Origin: Cephalothrix spiralis
Lineage: Eukaryota; Nemertea; Palaeonemertea; Archinemertea; Cephalotrichidae
Length of the DNA: 10,684 bases
Assembly (NCBI GenBank): GCA_032353305.1
Contig: JAUCNG010396367.1
Coordinates: 1 to 10,684 of the forward strand
Direction: 5' to 3'
Under the pieces are notes generated by a model that saw only the letters and a program-made list of their open reading frames with translations, was not told where the DNA came from and did not search any database. The translations under genes were made by a program, and so were the position numbers. Below, in pieces: positions 1 to 7,826 of the stretch (its first letter is position 1; each line of letters starts with the position of its first letter).

Positions 1-1
1 C

Positions 2-700
2 AATTTAAACCACACGAAAGGCTTATCAGATCGCCTATCTTCAAAATTTTATATCACGTCTGATTTTAGTAATATGACTCCAATTTGCGAAACCACTTCA
101 TTAGAAATAGGCAATCCAGTGGGAATAGCAGTAAACACTTTTAACAACATGTGTTATGTTGTTGATTATGGTAACAATATTGTCAAAACCATAAACGGTG
201 GATACGTATGTGGCTCCATTGGAGAAGGCAAGCTTAAAGGGCCCCGATTCATTGCGATTAGCAATGATGGTTTGATAAGCGTCACAGATAAGGAGGGTAT
301 TAAGGTTTTCGATGAAAACGGATTACATATTCAGTCAAAAAAGATAGAACATGCTTTAGGAATCACATGTGATAATTATGGCAATCTTTTTGTTTGTAAT
401 GAAGAAGGGGACAGTTTACAGGCTTTCGATTCGGAGTTAACACCATTAGCTACATACAAAGATAAGAGTAATGGATTGCTGTGCGTTGGATTACTTCAAA
501 ATAGCCATCTCATTGTAACGGGGATTGATAGAGATTCAAGATTAAGGATTCAAATTATAGGTGGCGAAGTGGTAGAGGCTCGTATGCCGGAGTCGATACC
601 AGGGCGAAAAACTAATTTACGCCCAGGCGATATAACATATCCAAATTTACGCCCATTTTGTCCCACATGCCGATCTCGATTGTATCAGCAAGGACCGTAA
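2..700 (+). CDS. NHL-repeat (TRIM/LIN-41-like) beta-propeller protein, 3' part
   Basis: The frame is open from the first complete codon at position 2 to the TAA at 698-700, so the gene enters from the left and its start is not in the window; the ATG at 74 is internal. Counting from that Met, propeller-like blades can be seen at about 13-41 (GNPVGIAV, then YVVDYGNN), 54-84 (GPRFIAIS, then GIKVFD), 91-120 (ALGITCDNYGNLFV, then LQAFD) and 133-164. This is the 'P-x-GIAV-D-x-x-GN-x-V-D-x-x-N-x-V' pattern of NHL repeats. In animals such C-terminal propellers usually follow RING, B-box and coiled-coil modules and bind RNA or protein in ubiquitin ligases, but those modules would lie upstream and are not visible. 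The last 35 or so residues do not fit a blade and contain CPTC; they may be a lineage-specific tail. No intron is seen. The gene is antisense to XYLB. The family call is solid; the exact gene is unknown. Confidence 0.8.
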   Translation, partial: NLNHTKGLSDRLSSKFYITSDFSNMTPICETTSLEIGNPVGIAVNTFNNMCYVVDYGNNIVKTINGGYVCGSIGEGKLKGPRFIAISNDGLISVTDKEGIKVFDENGLHIQSKKIEHALGITCDNYGNLFVCNEEGDSLQAFDSELTPLATYKDKSNGLLCVGLLQNSHLIVTGIDRDSRLRIQIIGGEVVEARMPESIPGRKTNLRPGDITYPNLRPFCPTCRSRLYQQGP

Positions 701-1533
701 GCAAGTTCATCAGCGCACAGAGCTTCCTGGGTAGCTCGATTAGGTTAAATATGTAGAGTTGGGCGCTGTCCCTCTCTATCGGGTCAAACCCGACTCTATA
801 TAGAAAATAGAATACGTTGCTTATAAAGGTAAATGCTCGGCAAGCGGACCATTTATTGGGACCATTGTGTCTATTCGAGAAGTCATCTAACGACATATAA
901 CAAATAAACATATCCTTTCCCATGAATATACTTCAACAATTGGACATCGAATTCGTAATAATCGGGTTGAACTCTCGATTGCCCCGTTCATTCGCTCAAA
1001 TGACGTCCTAGACCAAAACCTGAATGCGTTCGGCGCATCTTCAGCGATTTCAGTAAAAAGAAATCCGACATGCCGGAAACGAAACTGTCAAAACATGACG
1101 ATTAGACTTTCTGAATTTGAGTAACAAGATGTCGTAGTGTTTATAGAGAATTTTTACAGATTAGAAATTTAAATAATAGTAAAATATAACTTTGAATTAT
1201 TTATTTATTGTTATTATTGTTGTATATCTACTGAGTTAACAGGAAATTATTCAATCAGCGTACCCAATTAAAAATACAGTTTTGAAAAGCTTGTGTACAG
1301 GTTTTGTCCTAGATTTTTAATTCAGCTGTCAATATGGAAATCCGGATACTAGCCTCTCGTTTACAAGGGTAACAAATAATATATCATCTAAGGTTTCCTT
1401 GCTTTATCTGCGCGTTTTGTTACGATGGTTTGTTTCGCGCCTATTTTTAATTAACACTCAGGAATTTAAAAAATTCATTTATTGTTCATTATTTTGATTC
1501 ATTATCAATTGGGATATGGTAAGCAACTCTTAC
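701..1533. other. Downstream of the NHL gene / XYLB intron 6
   Basis: This stretch probably holds the NHL gene's 3' UTR (AATAAA at 903-908 is a candidate poly(A) signal) and the first part of XYLB intron 6. A minus-strand open frame covers 923-612. Palindromic TCGGGTCAAACCCGA lies near 779-793. No exon of XYLB was found here. Confidence 0.4.
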
Positions 1534-1626
1534 CTGAGGTCCACCAACTGTTTTTTCTAGTTCACGGCAGATGTCACTTGTACTCGCGTCCATCCATATT
1601 GGGGAATCCTTCACACTAAACCAATC
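1534..1626 (-). CDS. XYLB: XYLB coding exon 6 (last one in window)
   Basis: The acceptor is TTTTTAAAG, ending at 1627; it is purine-interrupted and weaker than the others. The donor is GTAAGA at 1533-1528. Thirty-one codons include DWFSVKDSPIWMDASTS and end EKTVGGPQ, typical of the segment that follows the QQHG motif in xylulokinases. The expected next segment (a 'TGSRAYERFTG'-like motif) was not found in 1-1533. Confidence 0.92.
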
Positions 1627-4600
1627 CTTTAAAAACAAAGTGGAACATGAGCATAATATATGCACCGTGATTTGTCGGAACTAATCAAATGCCGTATGCG
1701 TCGTAGTTCCGGAGTGCCCGAGTACCCTAACCACGTATTGAATTATCAAAATATTGAATTATCAAAATCGATTCAGGGTTCTCACGTATTTTTTTCAGCA
1801 AAATTCCAGGTATTTTCCAGGACTTTTTCAAAAAATTCCAGGACTTTTTACGAGAATATCCGAGAACATTTTTAAAAATTAAGGGTCATAATTGCGGTTT
1901 TCAGGCATTTTGTGGAATTGCCATTTAGCGTTCGCATTAAGGGATTGGACATATTTTATATGAACATGTATCAAGTGCGAAAAAAACATGTTATTTATGC
2001 GCGCCCTTATACATAAAATAATGATATTATCTATGTTATTGTGCCGAGCAAAGCGAGGCGAGGACAATTTTGAAAATCAAGAATCATATCGCGATTTTAA
2101 GACCCTTTGAAAATGGAATGAATTAAAAAATTGAGATGTCTTTTTATTTTTTCCAGAACTTGTTTCAATTTTTTCAGGACTTTTACAGGATTTCCAGGTC
2201 TGAAACTTTTTTCTAGGGTTTCCAGGACTAGTGGGAACCCTGCGATTGTTTAATGTATCATTTTTTGACATCAGATTCGGATCCTAATATATTTTGTTTA
2301 ATTACGTAGAGCTTAAGACACCTTAAATAAACATTTTGTTGTTGATTGGTTTACGGACAAACTCTTCAAAAATTTCGTCGGCGGCAAAAGAAAGTTGAAT
2401 GCTGAGGTATAGTATGACCTACATGTAATAAAAAAAAATATTTGGACCAGATTTTTAATATGTTGAATTGAGTACTTAAATATCTGGTCCAAATTATTTA
2501 TAGTTTTTCTTTATCATACCGACGTGTTTTTATTCAATTGACGTCAGAATTCCGCCGGTGGCAAGAAATAAAAAGATTTTTTACCCGACATCATCTATTC
2601 ATTCGACGTGGGATATTAACAAGTTGGTGAAAATTTATCGGGATGGTCTTACATGTATAATGTGTTGTACATGCTTACATGTACATCTAAATGTACTAAC
2701 TACTAACAATACATGTCATATCATATTTATAAATACCTTTAATTGATCATATAGGCCTTCGTTTGAATCAAGATTTTTTAGGACATCATTTGCACCATTC
2801 TTCCAATATACACTGCCGTGTTGCTGTAAGAATTAATATGAAGATTGATTTAAGAACATGATAATAATAATAAACTTTTTAAAAGAACTATGTTACTATA
2901 TCTGATAAAAGTCTCCGTTATATCAAATTAAATTCGTATATCCTCACTATCAGTGCTGGAGAACCGGAAAAGCCCGTGAACGGGCCCTTTCACCGGTCCA
3001 TTACTCCCGTCAGCACGTTAGACTTTCTATACAACCACAACGGACCAGAGCGGCTATACATCGGAGGTAGCTATATTTGCACAAAGACGTTACGGTATTT
3101 ATCCGAACCAAACCACCCACAAAGCAAATGTGAGATGCGGAATTGATAGGTGTAAGAGGTGGAATTAACGCTCGGAACTTGATTATTGGTGCAGGACTTT
3201 CAAGCCTCCGTATGCTTTCGGCCCACGATTTTTCGGCCTCAATACATTTGTATTATTTCTATATTAAAATCTGCAAACACCTGAATGAATTTTTACATCA
3301 GGTTCCTGCTCCAAGATACACCTGACTCGGGCCTTTATATTGTATGAACTTCATTTTTTTTTATCAGGAAGGTCGTTTTTGTAACTCCATTATTTAACGG
3401 TGATTTTAAGTATAATAACGAACGTCCTTTTTTTAGTGACATTTGTGATTCATAGAACGCCCTTTCGTTTGTATTGTTTGTAATCCGAAAAGTTTGTTTA
3501 ACAATTCTAAATTGTCATCCTTTACAAGTGTCAGTCAAGGAAATTGAGCTTTGATGTATTTCTTTTAGACACGCTGAGGCTTGCTTATTTTCACCTTTGC
3601 CTGCTCTTTAAAAAAAAGCCTCAGGAGGGCCTAACTCTACAGAAAAATGAACAGCCTACCTGCCCAACACCTGAAATTCCAACTATATTTGCGAATTCAA
3701 CACCAGCTTTTTTCATGCCATCTAGAGCCAAATCTAAGGCCTGAAAATATTTTGAAAATCAGATAAATATAAAAAGAGCAGTTCTAACAAAATGGATGAA
3801 TTTAAGTGTGAGAAAAAAATCTGTAATTAATTAACAATAGTCCCCTATAAATGATAACAGAATTTGTACAGATTCAAACAAAGACCTTGAAAATTCAATT
3901 AATAAAAATTCATTACCTTAACCCACATTTCAGTGGGTGCTGTAAATGTACGATTATCATCATGGGCATGGACTCCTCCAGATGTTCTAAAATATATAAA
4001 TAATCAAAGTCAATAAAAATTGCTGATCAAAAGACCTGTAATCATTCAGTGCATAAAAAAGGGGAGTGCAAAGAAAAGAAAAAATCTGACCCAAGGGCCC
4101 TGTGCCAGCATGATTTGAACACATGTATGCCTATAAGAGTATGTGTTACAGGCGAAAAAGTTAATGTTTTGAGTTACAATCATCAGATTTCTGGCCAAAT
4201 TTTGTAGTTGGACCATTTCACTGACTAGTCAGACACAGTAATATGATTGAAAAGGTCAGACTTTTGGCATATCAACATTTCCAGGGTCAACATAATTTTC
4301 TATACAGAAATCAAATTAAAATAACAGACCCTTGGAATGATAATTTTCATTCTTTTCAGCTTGAAGGACTGTAAATTGTTGCAGAACAGTTTGAGATAAT
4401 GACAACTAAACAAAAAACTGATATTCACACCGTGACTTACTTATATTCAGGTAAATCTCTATCAAAGTTTACAGCACCTTCATAAACACTTTCCAGTTTT
4501 TCATTTATAATAACAGATTTTATCTGAAAGAGAATTAATTATTAATTACTTAAATTGTTGAATTAAGTGAAGTGAATGGAAGGTTTTGACATTATTTAAT

Positions 4601-5965
4601 CACAATCTAAGGCTGGGAGTTACTATGCTGCACTAGGTTGCTTTAAAAACTTTGTGCCTTAGTATATAGTGTGGAATTTTAATTTACATTGGATATCATA
4701 AAACACAAAATATTAACTATTTTGCTATTAAAATTTAAAAATTGCTGCACATGTTCTAAAATAAAGTTGGACAAAATTTAATTAGATTTAGTTTGAAATG
4801 TATTTGCGATTAATCAAAAATAGTTAACAGGCTATAGATAAAAGTAAAGTGAGTTTATTTACCCTCGCATTGGGGGAACAAGTCTACTTGTGACTTGGAG
4901 GGTTAGGTATATTTTGTGCATCCAAAGAAAAAGTTTTGCATTTTTAAGTTAGTTGTACATTTGAATTGTGCAAAAATCTGAGGATCCACCACATCAAAGC
5001 ATAGGGGGCCTCAGTTGGTCGCATTGTACAGGTTTGTGTCACCTGTCTTCTTATCGATCTATGTGTCATACCTTGATCAGCAAGGTCAGTCTTTTGCCAG
5101 ACTTCACACTTTTATTTTTTGCCTGCATTTGTTCTATTATTTTTTGTGATTGTATATACATGTTCTTGTGTTTTCCCTGAAAGGCCGCTGAAAACGGCTA
5201 CACTTATCGAAGAGCCCCAGGGGGTCTTTTCCATGCTGAGTTCTGTCTCATACACGCCAGGCCTTTGTTTTAGACGTTGTCCACCCAGTTTGGAGCACTG
5301 GAAATGTGATTCGTATTAAGATACAGTTGGCACTGCCTGGGTTAGAACCCGGGACCTTTGGATCCTGAAGCGAAAGCACTACCGACTGAGCTAATGAGCC
5401 ACGTACTGGGAGGGTGGCCCTTACAAATTACACTGGTATAGCATGAGATTGCCTGCCAAAAATTAGATCTGACATTCTGTCACAGATTTTATCATATCTT
5501 GTAAATCGCAAGATTTATTGCTGCAGATCTGTAATATTTTGTCGGAGATCGACTGCATTGAAAACAGAAAACTTGAAATTACCACAGCCGTGTCAAAATT
5601 ATTGTGCCTTGTGGGGAGTTGCCGCAGAAATACTGGGATTTGACTTTGAGAATCTATGTCGAAAGGGTTTGTAATTTTTCTGTAACAGGATCATAAATTG
5701 ATGGAAACGGGACGAGAAGCTACATCTTGTATTGTAAAAAATGTAACGTAAATATTTTTCAAAATTTTGATTTGATTTTGAGATGAACTTTCTCAAATCA
5801 TGCACACAGTCTGTCAGTCACATGGCTCATCCGCTGGGACATGTAGAATTTCAATTTGCTAAGTATATATCACTTCAGTTTCAGTTTGTTTGAACATTCA
5901 TTAGATTATGTATCAACCTGTTGAGTGCTGAAGTCAAATCCTAGGTAAAGATTGTCTTTATTCAT
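1534..5965 (-). CDS. XYLB: D-xylulose kinase (xylulokinase), 5' part, six coding exons
   Basis: This enzyme of the FGGY carbohydrate kinase family phosphorylates D-xylulose to D-xylulose 5-phosphate with ATP in the cytosol, linking the glucuronate-xylulose pathway to the pentose phosphate pathway. The joined exons 5965-5918, 4523-4441, 3986-3917, 3740-3660, 2823-2737 and 1626-1534 give 154 residues in one frame. The visible marks are the N-terminal phosphate-binding motif YLGFDFSTQQ (Asp11), then DLPEYKTSGGVHAH, EMWVKALDL, GISGVGQQHGSVYW (its QQHG His, residue 96, matches the substrate-contacting His of human XYLB as I recall it) and DSPIWMDAST. Animal XYLB has about 530 residues, so roughly 70% of the protein lies beyond the left edge. 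The start is chosen because the ATG at 5965 has A at -3, follows an in-frame TGA 15 codons upstream, and places the kinase motif at the usual distance. It is divergent from the coiled-coil gene on the right. No frameshift or stop is seen in any exon. Confidence 0.95.
1736..1767 (+). repeat. Perfect 16-bp tandem duplication beside the MITE
   Basis: TATTGAATTATCAAAA occurs twice head to tail, ending six bases before the left terminus of the MITE. Confidence 0.85.
1774..2242. mobile_element. hAT-like non-autonomous transposon (MITE), 469 bp, in XYLB intron 5
   Basis: The left end reads CAGGGTTCTCAC and the right end, on the opposite strand, CAGGGTTCCCAC, an 11 of 12 match. Both ends are directly flanked by CGATT (1769-1773 and 2243-2247), a 5-bp target duplication. 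CAGGG-type termini are typical of hAT elements; most hAT elements make 8-bp duplications, but a subgroup with 5-bp duplications is known. Inside the termini, CCAGGACTTTT words are repeated in the same orientation near both ends. No transposase frame is present. Confidence 0.65.
1875..2109 (+). repeat. Internal direct repeat of the MITE (arms 1875-1910 and 2073-2109)
   Basis: AAAATTAAGGGTCATA at 1875 resembles AAAATCAAGAATCATA at 2073, and the similarity continues through a CGGTTTT/CGATTTT block. The two arms flank a centre of about 160 bp that includes GAGCAAAGCGAGGCGAG. Confidence 0.45.
2354..2587. mobile_element. Decayed fold-back (palindromic) element in XYLB intron 5
   Basis: A perfect 13-bp inverted pair, ATTTGGACCAGAT (2440-2452) and its complement (2482-2494), is centred near 2467. 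Further matches lie at equal distances on both sides: GTATGA (2412 / 2514-2519), TTGAAT (2395 / 2532-2537) and CGGCGG (2379 / 2552-2557), with weaker matches out to about 2354 and 2587. Such collinear symmetry suggests an old inverted-repeat MITE rather than chance. No target duplication was identified, so the ends are uncertain. Confidence 0.5.
2737..2823 (-). CDS. XYLB: XYLB coding exon 5
   Basis: The acceptor TTCTTACAG ends at 2824 and the donor GTATTT begins at 2736. Twenty-nine codons begin QHGSVYWKNGAND, completing the QQHG substrate-site motif started in exon 4, and end EGLYDQLK. Both ends are in phase 0. Confidence 0.93.
2824..3659. other. XYLB intron 4
   Basis: This is an 836-bp intron. 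A GC-richer segment at about 2955-3330 looks foreign to the AT-rich flanks and may be an old transposon fragment. TGAGGCTT at 3575 is mirrored by AAGCCTCA at 3616. No coding exon is recognised inside. Confidence 0.6.
2963..2997. repeat. Compact GC-rich hairpin in XYLB intron 4
   Basis: The outer pair ACCGG/CCGGT encloses a 6-bp stem GCCCGT/ACGGGC with a 2-base loop at 2972-2985. It marks the left edge of a GC-richer segment (about 2955-3330). Confidence 0.5.
3660..3740 (-). CDS. XYLB: XYLB coding exon 4
   Basis: The acceptor TATTTTCAG ends at 3741 and the donor GTAGGC begins at 3659. Twenty-seven codons in phase 0 begin ALDLALDGMKKAG and end GISGVGQ, the first half of the family's 'SG-x-GQQHG' motif. 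The intron separating it from exon 3 is only 176 bp. Confidence 0.93.
3917..3986 (-). CDS. XYLB: XYLB coding exon 3
   Basis: The acceptor TTTTAG ends at 3987 and the donor GTAATG begins at 3916. The first base completes the split Lys codon; 23 full codons follow, with TSGGVHAHDD and ending TAPTEMWVK. The GGVH and MWV words match the xylulokinase N-terminal domain. Confidence 0.93.
3987..4440. other. XYLB intron 2
   Basis: This 454-bp intron is AT-rich. It contains AAGGTCAGACTTTTGGC at 4252, which recurs with two changes at 5082 in intron 1, suggesting a shared repeat family. Nothing coding is seen. Confidence 0.6.
4221..4232. repeat. 12-bp perfect palindrome
   Basis: CTGACTAGTCAG lies in XYLB intron 2, with no flanking symmetry. 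Confidence 0.5.
4441..4523 (-). CDS. XYLB: XYLB coding exon 2
   Basis: The acceptor is a pyrimidine tract ending CTTTCAG at 4530-4524, and the donor is GTAAGT at 4440-4435. The exon encodes IKSVIINEKLESVYEG followed by NFDRDLPEY, then two bases of a split Lys codon completed by exon 3. The intron upstream is 1394 bp and holds a SINE. Confidence 0.93.
4861..4903. repeat. Nested inverted repeat in XYLB intron 1
   Basis: The outer arms ACCCTC (4861-4866) and GAGGGT (4898-4903) enclose inner arms ACAAGT (4878-4883) and ACTTGT (4886-4891) with a 2-base loop. Confidence 0.5.
5130..5402 (-). mobile_element. tRNA-derived SINE in XYLB intron 1
   Basis: The minus strand from 5400 reads as a tRNA-like head. 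A perfect A box TAGCTCAGTCGG is at 5393-5382, and a B-box-like GGTTCTAACCC (one change from the GGTTCGA core) is at 5349-5339. The T stem has one mismatch and the acceptor ends do not pair, so this is a SINE head and not a working tRNA gene. The body then runs toward lower coordinates through a moderately GC-rich stretch to an A-rich, ATAATA-like tail near 5130. The insertion is in the sense orientation for XYLB. The tail end and target duplication are not fixed. Confidence 0.65.
5918..5965 (-). CDS. XYLB: XYLB coding exon 1 (initiator ATG)
   Basis: Sixteen codons run from ATG (5965-5963) to CAG, followed by a GTTGAT donor at 5917. The peptide ends in YLGFDFSTQQ, the family's N-terminal nucleotide/phosphate motif. 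The exon ends in phase 0 and joins exon 2 without loss of frame. Confidence 0.93.
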
Positions 5966-5978
5966 GTTTTTTGAAGGG

Positions 5979-6014
5979 TCAATTCCCGCCGACAAAGTTC
6001 ATGGAAGCCGCCAT
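5979..6014 (-). CDS. Upstream ORF in XYLB 5' leader (11 codons)
   Basis: ATGGCGGCTTCC leads to a stop at 5979-5981, 13 bases before the XYLB ATG and in another frame. It encodes MAASMNFVGGN. If transcription starts upstream of 6014 it could damp XYLB translation; a start inside the YY1 element would remove the first ATG. Confidence 0.3.
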   Translation of the reverse strand: MAASMNFVGGN

Positions 6015-6016
6015 TT
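6007..6016 (-). promoter_or_regulatory. YY1-type element in the XYLB leader
   Basis: Read on the minus strand the site is AAATGGCGGC. YY1 sites of this form often sit just downstream of the start site of TATA-less genes. It lies 42 bp upstream of the XYLB ATG and contains the ATG of a short upstream ORF. Confidence 0.45.
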
Positions 6017-6243
6017 GCAATGCTCTTGATTAGTTCACAAAACGAGAGAAAAAATATTTCTGCTAAGGCTAAATTCAGAACTTAAGAATCTGAAATACAA
6101 CTTGATCCGTAGAAAATAATGCCTTTATCTATCAAAATGAGTTATAAAGTTGATTGAAAGGGGCAATTTGTTGTGTAATGGATGAACACATATTATTTAT
6201 CAAGAATAAACAAGTACACGAAACCCGGAAGTAATCTTGTTAA

Positions 6244-6251
6244 TGACGTCA
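6244..6251. promoter_or_regulatory. Consensus CRE palindrome
   Basis: TGACGTCA is the full 8-bp CREB/ATF site. It lies 12 bp from an ETS-type CCGGAAGT on the plus strand, a spacing common in animal core promoters. Confidence 0.5.
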
Positions 6252-6320
6252 TGGGGGAATCCCATCGCCATTTGTGAATTTTCCGAGTCAGTCATGTTTG
6301 TTAGTCATCAAAAAGGTAAT

Positions 6321-7826
6321 CTTTGACAGATTATTCAAGTCCTTTTTAAATACTTGTTAGTGGAGAGAATGACAGATACTCTAGGTAATTTTAAATTGCT
6401 AAGTAAACATGCTAAGTATGATTACAACATCGTCTTAAAGACATTCGAAAACAAAATTTGATTTATTTGAAAAGAAAAAAATGCAAAAATTCTTTTAAAT
6501 GACGAATTAGTCTATTTAATTATAATGTTGAGTTTTATGGTGAATACATAACATTTTATACATTCAGACATGTGTGGTGTGGTGCTCTATCGTGGCTGTC
6601 TGGCTGACGATTGACCAGACTGGAAACCTTCAAAATTGCGCTCCCGAGCTGTAATTGTAAATCAGTTTTTGCGCTCTTTCCATCAACTATTGTGCACTTT
6701 TTAAAAAAAATATTCAATAGCTAAATGAATTTTAATTATACTTACCCGTACCTAAGAACATTGTTACATTAAGACTGTCTTTAATATATAGCCATAGATT
6801 AACAATACCCAGATAGGGCAATTAGTACTAAAATCATGTCCGATTTTAAGATTAGTTTTGAGCTTTGCCGTAAGAGGGCAGGCATACTGTAGACCCTACA
6901 GTAATAAAGGCCCGGTTTGAGCAATATGGCCCGAATCAAGCATCGGACAAAAGGCTCCTCTAATTGACTATCTTGGTACTAAATCTATGATATCCCAGCT
7001 AACATTTTGGATTGGCAAATTGGCGGCCCGCTGGCTACAATTTGGCGGCAATGCCCCCCTTTTGCCGTCTGTTGAACGCTGACAACGCCATGCTGCCACT
7101 GGGCAAGACCATGGCAGACCTTGCTGTGCTAAAACGCGCTAGCCGCCGTGTGATTTGCCGGCGGCCCGCTAGACTTCCCTGCCAACATCGCAGAAAAACC
7201 GCCATATCGCCGCCATCATATAAATGACGTAGCGGGACGAGCTGGCGGCTCACTGAATTTGCCACAAACGCTAAAGTCATTGCTCGTGGCGAGCTAGTGG
7301 CCCACTGAATTTGCCACCAACCTCAGCGGCCATATATTGATCAAAAGGCGTTGTCATGAATTCCATAGCTTTTCTATTTCTGGGTCAATTAAAGGCCCTT
7401 TAGCCTATAATAAGGCTGCAAAAGCCTTTAACGAAGATTCACTCATATTTTTGAATCTATTTTTCCAAAAATTCTATATGGTTTTAGTTTCAGATTTCAG
7501 TTCTTACTAATGCGTTAACATTGATATAGAACTTTAATTCTTTTGTATATAATCAAGACTCACGTTTGAATAATGGTGCAACAGAAATTACAGAATTATG
7601 ACACAATGACACTTAATTATATGGTTTTAATAAAAAGTTGCAAATTTTTTTTAAGGATTTAGTTAGAATAACCAATAGTCCATTTATTTTGAAAAAATGT
7701 CTTGGGCATTTAGATAAAGACCTGTCCTTAAATAGCACAGTGTATTAGCCTTGTCATATATGCTCAAAAGAATGCTGTATTCAAATAATGTTAGACCCTA
7801 GTGCATCTTTTAAATTTTACTTTCAG
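6321..7826. other. Leader intron / intergenic stretch before the adaptor-like coding start
   Basis: It is AT-rich apart from the GC-rich repeat block at 7010-7330. It probably contains the intron joining a non-coding first exon near 6300 to the acceptor at 7826. No protein-coding exon is recognised. Confidence 0.4.
7010..7330. repeat. GC-rich block of degenerate GGCGGCCCRCTGAATTTGCC-like repeats
   Basis: Four related units stand out from the AT-rich surroundings: GGCGGCCCGCTGGCTACAAT (7022), GGCGGCCCGCTAGAC (7160), GAGCTGGCGGCTCACTGAAT (7240) and GAGCTAGTGGCCCACTGAAT (7291). The last two continue alike through TTGCCACAAAC/TTGCCACCAAC, with a period of about 51 bp. Open frames on both strands here follow from the high GC and scarce stops, not from coding. 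It is probably a transposon- or satellite-derived piece. Confidence 0.55.

Larger units (their letters stand above)
6000..6320. promoter_or_regulatory. Probable bidirectional promoter between XYLB and the adaptor-like gene
   Basis: The two genes diverge from this interval. It contains CCGGAAGT, an ETS-type site, at 6225-6232; a perfect CRE palindrome TGACGTCA at 6244-6251; and two ATGGCG words on the minus strand, at 6007-6016 (AAATGGCGGC, a full YY1-type match) and around 6262-6270 (AAATGGCGA). There is no TATA box at a sensible distance. A possible donor, AAAAG|GTAATC near 6316, could end a non-coding first exon of the plus-strand gene. These sites are typical of TATA-less housekeeping promoters; their use here is inferred. 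Confidence 0.5.

Noticed and set aside
612-923. 103-codon minus-strand open frame with protein-like composition, overlapping the NHL gene end
   Set aside because: No domain is recognised, it overlaps the end of a supported gene, and neighbouring frames just upstream look equally protein-like. It could be a decayed repeat-encoded fragment, but nothing visible confirms it.
985-1012. Minus-strand SRTSFERMNG, faintly like the xylulokinase 'SRAYERFTG' segment expected in the next exon
   Set aside because: The likeness needs a one-residue gap, does not extend to either side, and no suitable donor or acceptor gives the right phase.
1660-2271. Short open frames on both strands
   Set aside because: They fall largely inside or at the edge of the hAT-like MITE and translate its low-complexity repeats.
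4968-5319. Two plus-strand open frames
   Set aside because: The second lies almost wholly in the antisense of the SINE and the first runs into its tail; both are in XYLB intron 1 with no recognisable domain.
5328-5400. A functional tRNA gene on the minus strand
   Set aside because: The acceptor ends do not pair, the T stem has a mismatch and the B box is altered; it is better read as a SINE head.
7012-7280. Overlapping open frames on both strands
   Set aside because: They are caused by the GC-rich repeat block with few stops; no domain and no splice context.
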